From contig CAZTCR010000051.1 of NCBI GenBank assembly GCA_964612185.1, positions 1 through 19,079 on the forward strand: a stretch of 19,079 bases of DNA, written 5' to 3'. Shown piece after piece: positions 1 to 8,041 of this stretch. Origin of the DNA: UBA1447 sp964612185 (lineage in GTDB: Bacteria; Bacillota; Clostridia; Oscillospirales; Acutalibacteraceae). Both the position numbers and the translations under genes were made by a program. The notes under the pieces are model-generated. The model saw only the letters and a list, made by a program, of their open reading frames with translations, searched no databases and had not been told where the DNA came from. Numbering within the stretch: position 1 is the first letter of the stretch; the number at the start of each line of letters is the position of its first letter.

Positions 1-56
1 GAGCCCCTTATAGGGGCGGTGCAAGCCACCAGCTGAGCTGGTGGTCTTGACTTTTT
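1..56 (+). mobile_element. Possible IS200/IS605-type element end (two subterminal hairpins)
   Basis: Two strong hairpins sit side by side at the window edge. The first pairs 3-8 with 12-17 (GCCCCT/AGGGGC, 3-base loop). The second pairs 26-33 with 37-44 (CCACCAGC/GCTGGTGG, 3-base loop) and is followed by a T-rich stretch at 51-56. Subterminal imperfect palindromes of this kind are the recognition structures of single-strand IS200/IS605 elements, and this hairpin style is common in clostridial copies. No transposase is visible, so the body of the element would lie left of the window. The second hairpin plus its T-run could instead be an ordinary terminator of an upstream gene. Confidence 0.35.
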
Positions 57-181
57 ATGGAGTTCGTTTTCATAAGCCGAAAAGTGAGCAGTTTAAATTC
101 ACAAATAATTTATTTGACTGTTTTTTATATAACAGTTGGAAGTACGCGTGAAATTTCAAAGATTATGATTTTCTTGATTTG

Positions 182-211
182 TTGAGAACAGTATTGTATT
201 ATATGTATTAT
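182..211 (+). promoter_or_regulatory. Candidate sigma-A promoter for the giant secreted protein gene
   Basis: TTGAGA (182-187) and TATTAT (206-211) are separated by 18 bases in an AT-rich stretch, about 170 bases before the start codon of the large gene. A long structured leader between promoter and gene would follow. The call rests on consensus similarity only; other AT-rich hexamers lie nearby. Confidence 0.35.
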
Positions 212-263
212 AAAAGCAATATTGAAAGCGTGACGTTATGCAGCAAGAATCCGAACTCCAAGG

Positions 264-346
264 GGCGAACTTTGTTCGTCCTCGTAAATCCGGGGTTATA
301 ATGCTTGATACGGACGAACGCAGTTCGCCGCTAAAAATCGTATCAA
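264..346. repeat. Inverted-repeat block in the leader of the giant gene
   Basis: GGCGAACTTTGTTCGTCC (264-281) and GGACGAACGCAGTTCGCC (312-329) are reverse complements apart from two central bases. Each half is also a small hairpin by itself, with a 7-bp arm and a 3-base loop. The right half is enclosed by a further pair, TTGATACG (305-312) with CGTATCAA (339-346). The block lies between the candidate promoter and the ribosome binding site, so it would be transcribed into the 5' leader. It could be a small interspersed palindromic (REP/MITE-like) element or a regulatory fold; nothing here matches a known riboswitch that I can recognise. Confidence 0.5.
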
Positions 347-382
347 TATAAATGCAGACAATAATAATTGGGGGTTGTAGAT

Positions 383-3300
383 ATGAAAAAGGTGTTCAAA
401 AGGTCGTTATCCGTGCTATTGGCACTCGTGCTGCTTTGCGGGGTTGTGCCGTTCGGGGAGCTGACCGCCTCTGCCACAAACGCTTCCGCTCAAAGCACTA
501 TAACAACGGGCAGTATAATCACCTACGGTTCCTATCCGCAAACCAAGGTAACCGATTCCGGTTTGATTGCAGCTCTTAACGCCCAGCCGCTGCAAGGCGA
601 CAGCAACGTCACCTACAGCGGTTCAAAATACAAAAGGGTTTATTTTACACAGTATACCCCGTATTACATAACAGGCTCGCCGTACGCATACAACAGCTAC
701 CAAGACGATAACGGCTACTACATTAACACCGTCTACTGGTTCAAATATGAGCCGTTGCAATGGCGTGTTCTATCAAATACCAACGGCGAACTGTTCGTCA
801 TGGCGGATAAAATAGTTGCGTCAAGGGCATATAATCAGGTACAAACAAATGTCACATGGGAAACCTGCACCATGCGAAATTGGCTTAACGATGATTTCTA
901 CAACACAGCCTTCAGCTCAACGGAACGGGCAAAGATCAAAACGAGCACAGTGGTCAATGCCAACAATCCTTGGTACGGTACCTCCGGCGGCAACAATACA
1001 AACGATAAGCTCTTTTTGCTCTCCAACAGTGAGGTAATGAACCCTGCCTACGGCTTTAGTTCAGATTACAGCAATAATGACACTGCACGCAGGGCACAGG
1101 GCACCGATTACGCAAAGAGCAACGGGCTTTATGTGTACAATAGTAATCCTTATTCGGGAAATAGCGGCTGGTGGCTGCGTACGCCCGGCGATTACCAGTA
1201 TACCGCGTGCACTGTCGACTATTACGGCTCTGTATCCACCCACAACAACTACTACTACGATGTCAGCATTCCTATTGTTGGTGTTCGCCCCGCTTTTAAA
1301 TTAAATCTGACATCTGACATCTTCACATCTTTTGTATCGGTAAATGTCAAAGCTGAGAACCGGTCAACAGGGCAGATGGACGCAATTGCCGACGCAACGG
1401 TATATCTTTTTTCCGGAAGCAATAAGAAGTGGCAGGGACAAACGGATACCAATGGTAACTGCGTAGTTAACCTTTCCGACCTTACACCTGCAGAACGCGC
1501 AAACGCAACCATTTCAGCGTATAAGACGATGAAGACCGGTTCTGCTGACGGTACTGCCAGAGATGCGTTATTCCAGCATTTTGGCAGAAACGGAAATAAT
1601 AATATTATAAGATATGAATATGAACTGCATTCATCAACAATAGATGAAAACGGAAACTGGTGTGGCGTTAAACTCAGTTCCGTTCAAGGCGGGAACCTTA
1701 ATCTCGTTCTCAAAGAACCGCGGCTGAAAGTGAATTTGGCTGTTTGTTATTTGGCAAATGATCAAGAATCTCAATCCGTTGCATACAAAGAGGCAATAAA
1801 ATCGGTCCTCAGCGAAACATCAAAGCAGTTGGCTCAAACCACCGACGGGCATGTTATGCTGAATAAGGTGATATTGTTTTCAACGGGAAACCGTTTGAAC
1901 TTTTACGACACTTCAAATAAGGCAAGTATGGCTGACATAAGGATTGAAACGCGAGTTAAAGACGATGGTAAATGGTGGGGGAATGTTACAATCCATTCCA
2001 ATGCGTCCACCGTACTCGGATTTACTAAAAACAGTAAATATATTATTAACGAAAAGGGCTTACAAGGTTTCAAAAATCTTAAGGATAAAGATGGTTTAAT
2101 GGGAAAAGAAACTTTCCATCGAGTGCAGATGGGTGGAACAACGCACGACTATGGTCTTACCATATTTGACACTAATTCATACTCGAAAACACTTACGCAC
2201 GAGCTTGGTCATTATTTGCTCGGGTTTTATGATGAGTATATTAACGGCTATAAGAAAAACTGGATTTGGCCTCTAAATCCAAGACCTGAGATAAATGGTA
2301 GTTCTGTTTATTTCGGTCTAATGGATAACCAACACGAAGAAATCGAAATGTCAAAGGATGAAATGCACTATGCCTATGTGACGGAAGGCGTTCCTATTGA
2401 ACAGCAGACGGAACACTATAGCCGGTACAATGCATCTTGTGAGAGTGTTCTGGCTTATTATTTGAATGAAGACCAATTACTTGGTGACACCGGTCAATAT
2501 AAAGGCAGTTATTCAGAAAGTCTCTCTAAACACAGGAGAGCTTCGTACCCCTATGCGGCATTAAACGAAAGTAATTTCATTTACCTTGCGGCTACAAAAA
2601 CCACCGCGGCAAAGGCAGTAACGCCGCTTACCCTGGCGACACCGACGCATGAAAAGTTAGCGCTGGTCGAGGCGACGGGTAATGGCGCAACTGTCAATAT
2701 CGTTTTCGAACCTGAAAATGGGCTTACCTATCATCTCTATCGCTCACAATTAGACGAGCAGGAGCCCGTTGAAATTGCGCTTACTTATGATTTAAGCAGC
2801 GGCAATTATTCGGCATCTATAGATTTTCCGCAAGGCGCTCTCGGCGAGTTTACGCTAGTCGCATACGATGGCGGAGAGTATCTCAGTAATCAACTATATG
2901 TGGAACGGTCTGAAAACAATTCAGAAGGGTACTTCTACTTTTCGGCGGATAATAGCGTTTTTGGCTATGTGATTCCACAAAGCTCGGCAGCCTATACATT
3001 CACGGCTAGCAACATTTTGTTGACAAACGGGGACTACCGCTCCGTCAATCAGGCAACCTATATTGTCGCCGACGGCGGTGCCTCAACGCAGGAGGGTGAG
3101 CTTTATTCGGTTGCCGCGGTTGAGTCGGACATTGATTATACTACGCTTAGCTGGTTTTTGTTTAAAAATGAAGTGTGGACCCCATTGCCGACGGATTACT
3201 CTACCGAAGAGAACATGAACATAGGTGCCCGTTGTGATTATGCAGGGGACGGATTATATTGCTTAATGGCAAAAGAAGCCGCAGGAGGGGGAGTAGCGGT

Positions 3301-6300
3301 AGTAACGGACTTGATTTGTGTCCCCAGTACCATAAAGGATGGCTCTGTGGCAATAACCTTTGAGGATAGCAATGAACCGGGAGATATCGCTTATTATCAT
3401 ATCTATTACAGTGACAGCGAATTTACATCGGCAGATGACGAAGGCGTTTCCTTGAAAATAGTTTATCCGGGTGCGGATGAGTATAGCCTGGATTTATATG
3501 AAGCAGGAAAAGATGCTTATTTGGCTATTGTTTCAATCGGAAAGAACGGAGCAAAATCACCGTTGAGTGAAGTGGTGGCTGTCACAGCCGGTGTAGCGGA
3601 CATAGACGCTGACGGCATTCCGGATTGGTACTGCGATCAGTATTTGCTTTGGGGTGCCGCCGGCGAGAACAAAGATATTGCCAACAGCGACGAAGATGAC
3701 GATCAATACACAAACCTTGAAGAGTTTTTGATGAAAACTGACCCGAAGAATCCTGCGGATCCCGATCCGTTTCGTGTAACTGTAAACGAATCGACAGCAA
3801 TTATCACAAACTATCTTGGTTCGGAAGAAAATTTGATTATTCCTTCAACAATCAAAGGTTTGGCGGTTATAGGAATTGAAGATATGGCGTTTTTCGGGTG
3901 CAAGAGTTTGACGAGCGTAATTATCCCGGACGGCGTGACAACTATCGGAGACTACGCATTTTCCGCATGTCTTAACTTAACAAGTGTGACCATTCCGGAC
4001 AGCGTGACGAGCATCGGGGATGATGTGTTTTTGGGTTGCATGGATCTGTCAATCCGTGGCGTATTGTATTCGTATGCGTATGGATACGCAAACGGCCTCG
4101 GCATTCCTTTTATTGCCTTGGCCGGATATACTTATACTACCGGCGACATCATCACCTACGGTTCCTACCCGCAAACAAAGGTAACGGACGAAGGGTTGAT
4201 TACAGCGCTCAACGCCCAAGCGCTCGACGAGAATAACACTGTAAACTACGATGGAAGCCGTTACAAGCGTGTGTTTTTTACCACAACCACTAATTCTTAT
4301 CAGGCAACGAACGGCTACCACATTAACACAGTATACTGGTTCAAATACGAACCAATCCAATGGCGCGTTTTGTCCAATGCAAATGGAGAGCTTTTGGTTA
4401 TGGCAGAGACAATATTAGATTCAATGGCGTATAATCAAGTGTGTGCGGATGTTACATGGGAAGTTAGCGATATGCGGTCATGGCTCAACAATGATTTTTT
4501 CAACACAGCCTTCAACTCAACAGAACGGGCAAAAATAAAAACAAGCATAGTGGTCAACGCCAATAATCCTTTTTTTGATACAGCAGGTGGCAACAATACA
4601 ATCGACAAGCTCTTTCTGCTCTCACACAGCGAGGTGATAACCCCTGCCTACGGCTTTAGTTCAAATCCCGTCTATTCTGATACTACACGCAGAGCACAGG
4701 GCACAGAATTCGCGAAGAGCAACGGGCTTTATGTCGATACCAGTAGTCCATATTATAGCGAATGGCGGTTGCGCACGCCCGGCTCCACTCCGAGTCATAC
4801 CTGCTTTGTCGGCTACAATGGCTATGCCTACAACGGCGACCGCAGTGTCGACCGCACCTATCTCGGTGTTCGCCCAGCTTTTAAAGTCAATCTGACTTCT
4901 GACATCTTCACATCTCAAACTGGTTCAAGCTGCATAATTGACCGTTTAAATAATCTTGTTTACGGCCTGGACACGAGTGCAACCTCGTTGGACGATTATG
5001 TGGATGTTGCGGCGGGATATGAATTGGAATACATTTACACATCAAACGGTTTCGGTACGGGCACGGTTGTGAATGTGACACTCGACGGGGAAACAGTCGA
5101 AAGCTATACAATTATCGTATACGGCGACATCAACGGTGATGGCAGCATTGACAGCCTGGACGCAGGCATGATAGTTGATTATGAAAACTATTTAATACCA
5201 TTGGACCAAACAACAGACTTAGCTTACCTGAAAGCCGCCGATGTTAACATTGATGGTAGCGTGGATAGCTTGGATGCCGGCATTGTGGTTGATATAGAGA
5301 ATTATCTGGTGTTTATAGATCAACGCTTAGGTGGAATAAAAACAATCAGCTTTGACAGCGCCGGCGGGTCCGCAATAGCTCCATTAACCGGCTATGAAGG
5401 CGACCCGGTTGTTGCTCCGGCAGACCCGGTAAAAGAGGGATATACCTTTGCGGGGTGGAACCCGGCGCTGCCGGCAACATTCCCGGATACAAGCCTTACC
5501 ACAACGGCAATGTGGGTTGCAAATACCTACAATGCATATTTTCTTGTCGATGGCGAGGAATACTCGGTTATTCCGATAACATACGGCGAACATATCAGTT
5601 ATCCTTCTGACCCGTATAAGGATGAATACACTTTCCTTGGATGGGATGCCGACTACGATACTATGCCTGCACATGATGTGTATTTTAACGCGAGTTTTGT
5701 AATATATCGTGAGGTATCCAGCATCGAGGTTACAAAATTGCCGGATAAAACGGAATTTAGTCCTGAGTTTGAGCCCTTGGATTTTAGCGGTTTGGAAATT
5801 ACAATATACTATACGGATGGAACCAGCGTTGTTTGGGCTTTTGACAGCTTTGATAACATGGGTTTTAACGGTTTTCCGGTCGAATTAGACACAGACGATG
5901 TGGCTAATGGTTTGGGTACAAGAACAATCATTGTATACTATTTAGGTTCGCAGACAACCTTTGATATAGAAGTAGTTATGCTCCCAACAGGATTAGAAGA
6001 ATTGGAACTTGATACCGAGTACATACTTACAGATGATACAGCTGTAGTTTTTATGGATATTATTTGGGTTCATTTATTTTCGTTTACGCCCGCTAAAAGT
6101 GGGAATTATGTTTTTTATTCAGTTGGGGATAGGACTAAAGCCGCATTCGTAGTAAACGAGTTCGGCGAATACATAGCAATTCATGAATTGTCCGATCAAG
6201 ACCCGAATTTTAGACTGAGCTGTTATCTTGTCGCTGGTGATAAATATACTTTTATTTCCGAGAGTGTAGGGTCGAGTTCACAAAATGGCAGCTATTCGGT

Positions 6301-7870
6301 TTTTCTTGAAAAAACAGCAGGTTTCGAGATTGAGGTTACCAAGTTGCCGAATAAAACGGAATTTATTCTTGATGCTGATGAACTGGATCTTGACGGTTTG
6401 GAAATGACAGTGTATTACATAGATGGAACCAGCGCAGTTTGGGCATTTAGTGATTTCGACAACCTGGATTTTAATGGCTATGAAATTGAGATTACTTCAA
6501 AGGATGAATATGAGCTTGGAACATTTACAATTATGATAGAATATATGGGCGCACAGACAGTTTTTGATATCGAATTAGTCGAAAGTCCAGTCGAAAGTAT
6601 AGAGGTCAATAAACTGCCTGATAAAATGTCGTATATAGAAAATACTGATGGCTATTGGTCAACCAGATGGGACAATGCGCTTCAAGAAGAGGTTCCCTAC
6701 TTCCATTATAACTATGGCATGAGCGGATTGGAACTGACTATTGATTATGCCGATGGCACCAGCGAGGTTTGGAAATACAATGAGGATGGCGCATCTTTTA
6801 ACGGTTATAATATAACATTTGAAAACAATCAGTATTCATCACCCTGGCAGTTGGGCAGCAACACCGTGACGGCAAAATACATGGGCGCGCAAACGACTTT
6901 TGATGTCGAAGTGGTTGAAACTCCCGTCGAGAGCATCGTGGTTACCCAGCTGCCGGACAAAACGGAATATATTGTGGATGCGGATCACTACATTGAACTT
7001 GACGGGATGGAGATCACGGTAAACTATACGGATGGTACGAGCGATGTATGGGATTATAGTGATATCAGTTCTATTTTCAATGGATACTATTTTGATTTTT
7101 GTTATGATAGTTTTATTATAGGCAGCAACACCGTGACGGTAAAATATATGGGTGCACAGACAACTTTTAATGTCGAAGTGGTTGAAAATCCCATTGAAAG
7201 CATCGAGGTCACAAAACTGCCGGATAAAATAACCTATATTGAAAATGTAGATGTCATTCCTTTATTTGTGTGGGATTCAGCCTTGCCGGGACTTGTACCC
7301 TTCAATTCCTATTACATGTCTATGGTTGGCATGGAACTTACAGTCCATTACACCGATGGCAGCAGTGCGGGATGGAGCTACAATGAAGATGGTGACACCT
7401 TAAACGGCTACTATATATCCCTGGTTGGCAATCGGTATTCTACACCTTGGTCAATTGGCATCAATACGGCAACAGTGAGCTATATGGGCGCGCAGACGAC
7501 TTTTGATGTTGAAGTGGTTGAAACTCCCGTTGAAAGTATTGAAATAACAAAACTGCCGGATAAAACGACATATATCGAACATGAAGATGGGTTTTGGACT
7601 ACGGTATGGGTTGAAGCCTTGCAAGAAGAAGTGACGTTCTTCAACTACAACATTTCCTGGGTCGGGTTGGAGATGACAGTCCGTTATAAAGATGGTACCA
7701 GCGCTTTATGGAAATATAGTCAAGATGGGATTGCGTTTAACGGTTATCAAATAACTTTGAACGGCAATCAGTATACATCACCCTGGTCAATCGGCAGCAA
7801 CACGATAACGGTAAAATATATGGATATTCAGACAAGTTTTGACATTGTTGTGGATTCTGCGGTAATTTAG
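383..7870 (+). CDS. Giant secreted multidomain protein: DUF6273 (x2), CLCA-like zinc metallopeptidase, LRR, dockerin, InlB and Ig-like repeats
   Basis: The product is 2495 residues. The ATG at 383 is chosen because GGGGG (370-374) precedes it by 8 bases and a Lys/Arg-hydrophobic signal peptide follows (1-31, probable cleavage after ASA); an upstream in-frame TTG at 368 is less likely. Domains in order: DUF6273 (about 45-311); SpaA/Cna-B-like (316-387); zincin module (about 448-735) with HELGHYLLGFYDEY at 606-619; beta-rich region (750-1070); Asp-rich calcium-loop segment (1073-1130); BspA-type LRR (1150-1220); second DUF6273 (1255-1504); type I dockerin (1582-1645); two InlB B-repeat-like units (1652-1772); six Ig-like repeats starting at 1781, 1983, 2073, 2185, 2274 and 2386, with a PPC-like insert between the first two. 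There is no LPXTG motif or membrane anchor. Inference: an extracellular protease or adhesin assembled through dockerin and adhesive modules. The substrate is unknown. Confidence 0.9.
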   Translation: MKKVFKRSLSVLLALVLLCGVVPFGELTASATNASAQSTITTGSIITYGSYPQTKVTDSGLIAALNAQPLQGDSNVTYSGSKYKRVYFTQYTPYYITGSPYAYNSYQDDNGYYINTVYWFKYEPLQWRVLSNTNGELFVMADKIVASRAYNQVQTNVTWETCTMRNWLNDDFYNTAFSSTERAKIKTSTVVNANNPWYGTSGGNNTNDKLFLLSNSEVMNPAYGFSSDYSNNDTARRAQGTDYAKSNGLYVYNSNPYSGNSGWWLRTPGDYQYTACTVDYYGSVSTHNNYYYDVSIPIVGVRPAFKLNLTSDIFTSFVSVNVKAENRSTGQMDAIADATVYLFSGSNKKWQGQTDTNGNCVVNLSDLTPAERANATISAYKTMKTGSADGTARDALFQHFGRNGNNNIIRYEYELHSSTIDENGNWCGVKLSSVQGGNLNLVLKEPRLKVNLAVCYLANDQESQSVAYKEAIKSVLSETSKQLAQTTDGHVMLNKVILFSTGNRLNFYDTSNKASMADIRIETRVKDDGKWWGNVTIHSNASTVLGFTKNSKYIINEKGLQGFKNLKDKDGLMGKETFHRVQMGGTTHDYGLTIFDTNSYSKTLTHELGHYLLGFYDEYINGYKKNWIWPLNPRPEINGSSVYFGLMDNQHEEIEMSKDEMHYAYVTEGVPIEQQTEHYSRYNASCESVLAYYLNEDQLLGDTGQYKGSYSESLSKHRRASYPYAALNESNFIYLAATKTTAAKAVTPLTLATPTHEKLALVEATGNGATVNIVFEPENGLTYHLYRSQLDEQEPVEIALTYDLSSGNYSASIDFPQGALGEFTLVAYDGGEYLSNQLYVERSENNSEGYFYFSADNSVFGYVIPQSSAAYTFTASNILLTNGDYRSVNQATYIVADGGASTQEGELYSVAAVESDIDYTTLSWFLFKNEVWTPLPTDYSTEENMNIGARCDYAGDGLYCLMAKEAAGGGVAVVTDLICVPSTIKDGSVAITFEDSNEPGDIAYYHIYYSDSEFTSADDEGVSLKIVYPGADEYSLDLYEAGKDAYLAIVSIGKNGAKSPLSEVVAVTAGVADIDADGIPDWYCDQYLLWGAAGENKDIANSDEDDDQYTNLEEFLMKTDPKNPADPDPFRVTVNESTAIITNYLGSEENLIIPSTIKGLAVIGIEDMAFFGCKSLTSVIIPDGVTTIGDYAFSACLNLTSVTIPDSVTSIGDDVFLGCMDLSIRGVLYSYAYGYANGLGIPFIALAGYTYTTGDIITYGSYPQTKVTDEGLITALNAQALDENNTVNYDGSRYKRVFFTTTTNSYQATNGYHINTVYWFKYEPIQWRVLSNANGELLVMAETILDSMAYNQVCADVTWEVSDMRSWLNNDFFNTAFNSTERAKIKTSIVVNANNPFFDTAGGNNTIDKLFLLSHSEVITPAYGFSSNPVYSDTTRRAQGTEFAKSNGLYVDTSSPYYSEWRLRTPGSTPSHTCFVGYNGYAYNGDRSVDRTYLGVRPAFKVNLTSDIFTSQTGSSCIIDRLNNLVYGLDTSATSLDDYVDVAAGYELEYIYTSNGFGTGTVVNVTLDGETVESYTIIVYGDINGDGSIDSLDAGMIVDYENYLIPLDQTTDLAYLKAADVNIDGSVDSLDAGIVVDIENYLVFIDQRLGGIKTISFDSAGGSAIAPLTGYEGDPVVAPADPVKEGYTFAGWNPALPATFPDTSLTTTAMWVANTYNAYFLVDGEEYSVIPITYGEHISYPSDPYKDEYTFLGWDADYDTMPAHDVYFNASFVIYREVSSIEVTKLPDKTEFSPEFEPLDFSGLEITIYYTDGTSVVWAFDSFDNMGFNGFPVELDTDDVANGLGTRTIIVYYLGSQTTFDIEVVMLPTGLEELELDTEYILTDDTAVVFMDIIWVHLFSFTPAKSGNYVFYSVGDRTKAAFVVNEFGEYIAIHELSDQDPNFRLSCYLVAGDKYTFISESVGSSSQNGSYSVFLEKTAGFEIEVTKLPNKTEFILDADELDLDGLEMTVYYIDGTSAVWAFSDFDNLDFNGYEIEITSKDEYELGTFTIMIEYMGAQTVFDIELVESPVESIEVNKLPDKMSYIENTDGYWSTRWDNALQEEVPYFHYNYGMSGLELTIDYADGTSEVWKYNEDGASFNGYNITFENNQYSSPWQLGSNTVTAKYMGAQTTFDVEVVETPVESIVVTQLPDKTEYIVDADHYIELDGMEITVNYTDGTSDVWDYSDISSIFNGYYFDFCYDSFIIGSNTVTVKYMGAQTTFNVEVVENPIESIEVTKLPDKITYIENVDVIPLFVWDSALPGLVPFNSYYMSMVGMELTVHYTDGSSAGWSYNEDGDTLNGYYISLVGNRYSTPWSIGINTATVSYMGAQTTFDVEVVETPVESIEITKLPDKTTYIEHEDGFWTTVWVEALQEEVTFFNYNISWVGLEMTVRYKDGTSALWKYSQDGIAFNGYQITLNGNQYTSPWSIGSNTITVKYMDIQTSFDIVVDSAVI

Positions 7871-7881
7871 CCGGTAACATT

Positions 7882-8004
7882 ATGAGAATAATAGTTTCTA
7901 TATTTGAAAGGATAAAAGCCGGTATAGCTTTGGATGCTGGTATAATTGTTGATTTAGTGAACTATGTTTTGACCATTGACCAGACCACCGGCCTTGCAGT
8001 TTAG
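7882..8004 (+). pseudogene. Degenerate dockerin-repeat remnant downstream of the giant gene
   Basis: Read in a different frame from the preceding gene, this 40-codon stretch encodes a segment reading LDAGIIVDLVNYVLTIDQTT, closely matching the first dockerin repeat inside the giant protein (LDAGMIVDYENYLIPLDQTT, encoded near 5158-5214). The calcium-loop start (DxNxDG) is missing and a stop follows at 8002. No ribosome binding site precedes the ATG at 7882. The simplest reading is a relic of a C-terminal dockerin lost from the giant gene by a frame change or partial deletion, or a leftover of a deleted neighbouring dockerin gene. Translation as a micro-protein is possible but unsupported. Confidence 0.6.
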
Positions 8005-8041
8005 CACACAGTTGTGGTATTAAAAACAGGAGCAGCTGCCT

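Noticed and set aside
117..136. Hairpin ACTGTT/AACAGT in the upstream region
   Set aside because: It has only six pairs in AT-rich DNA with an 8-base loop, which is expected by chance; no associated feature is present.
368..382. Upstream TTG start for the giant protein
   Set aside because: The GGGGG ribosome binding site overlaps this codon, and the signal peptide begins naturally at the ATG at 383.
6590..7860. Regularly spaced DNA repeats that could suggest a CRISPR-like array
   Set aside because: The repeats are in frame, about 270-340 bases apart and diverge at third codon positions, so they are protein Ig-like repeats, not direct repeats with spacers.
7882..8004. Genuine small protein gene of 40 codons
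   Set aside because: There is no ribosome binding site, and the sequence is explained as a degenerate dockerin repeat.
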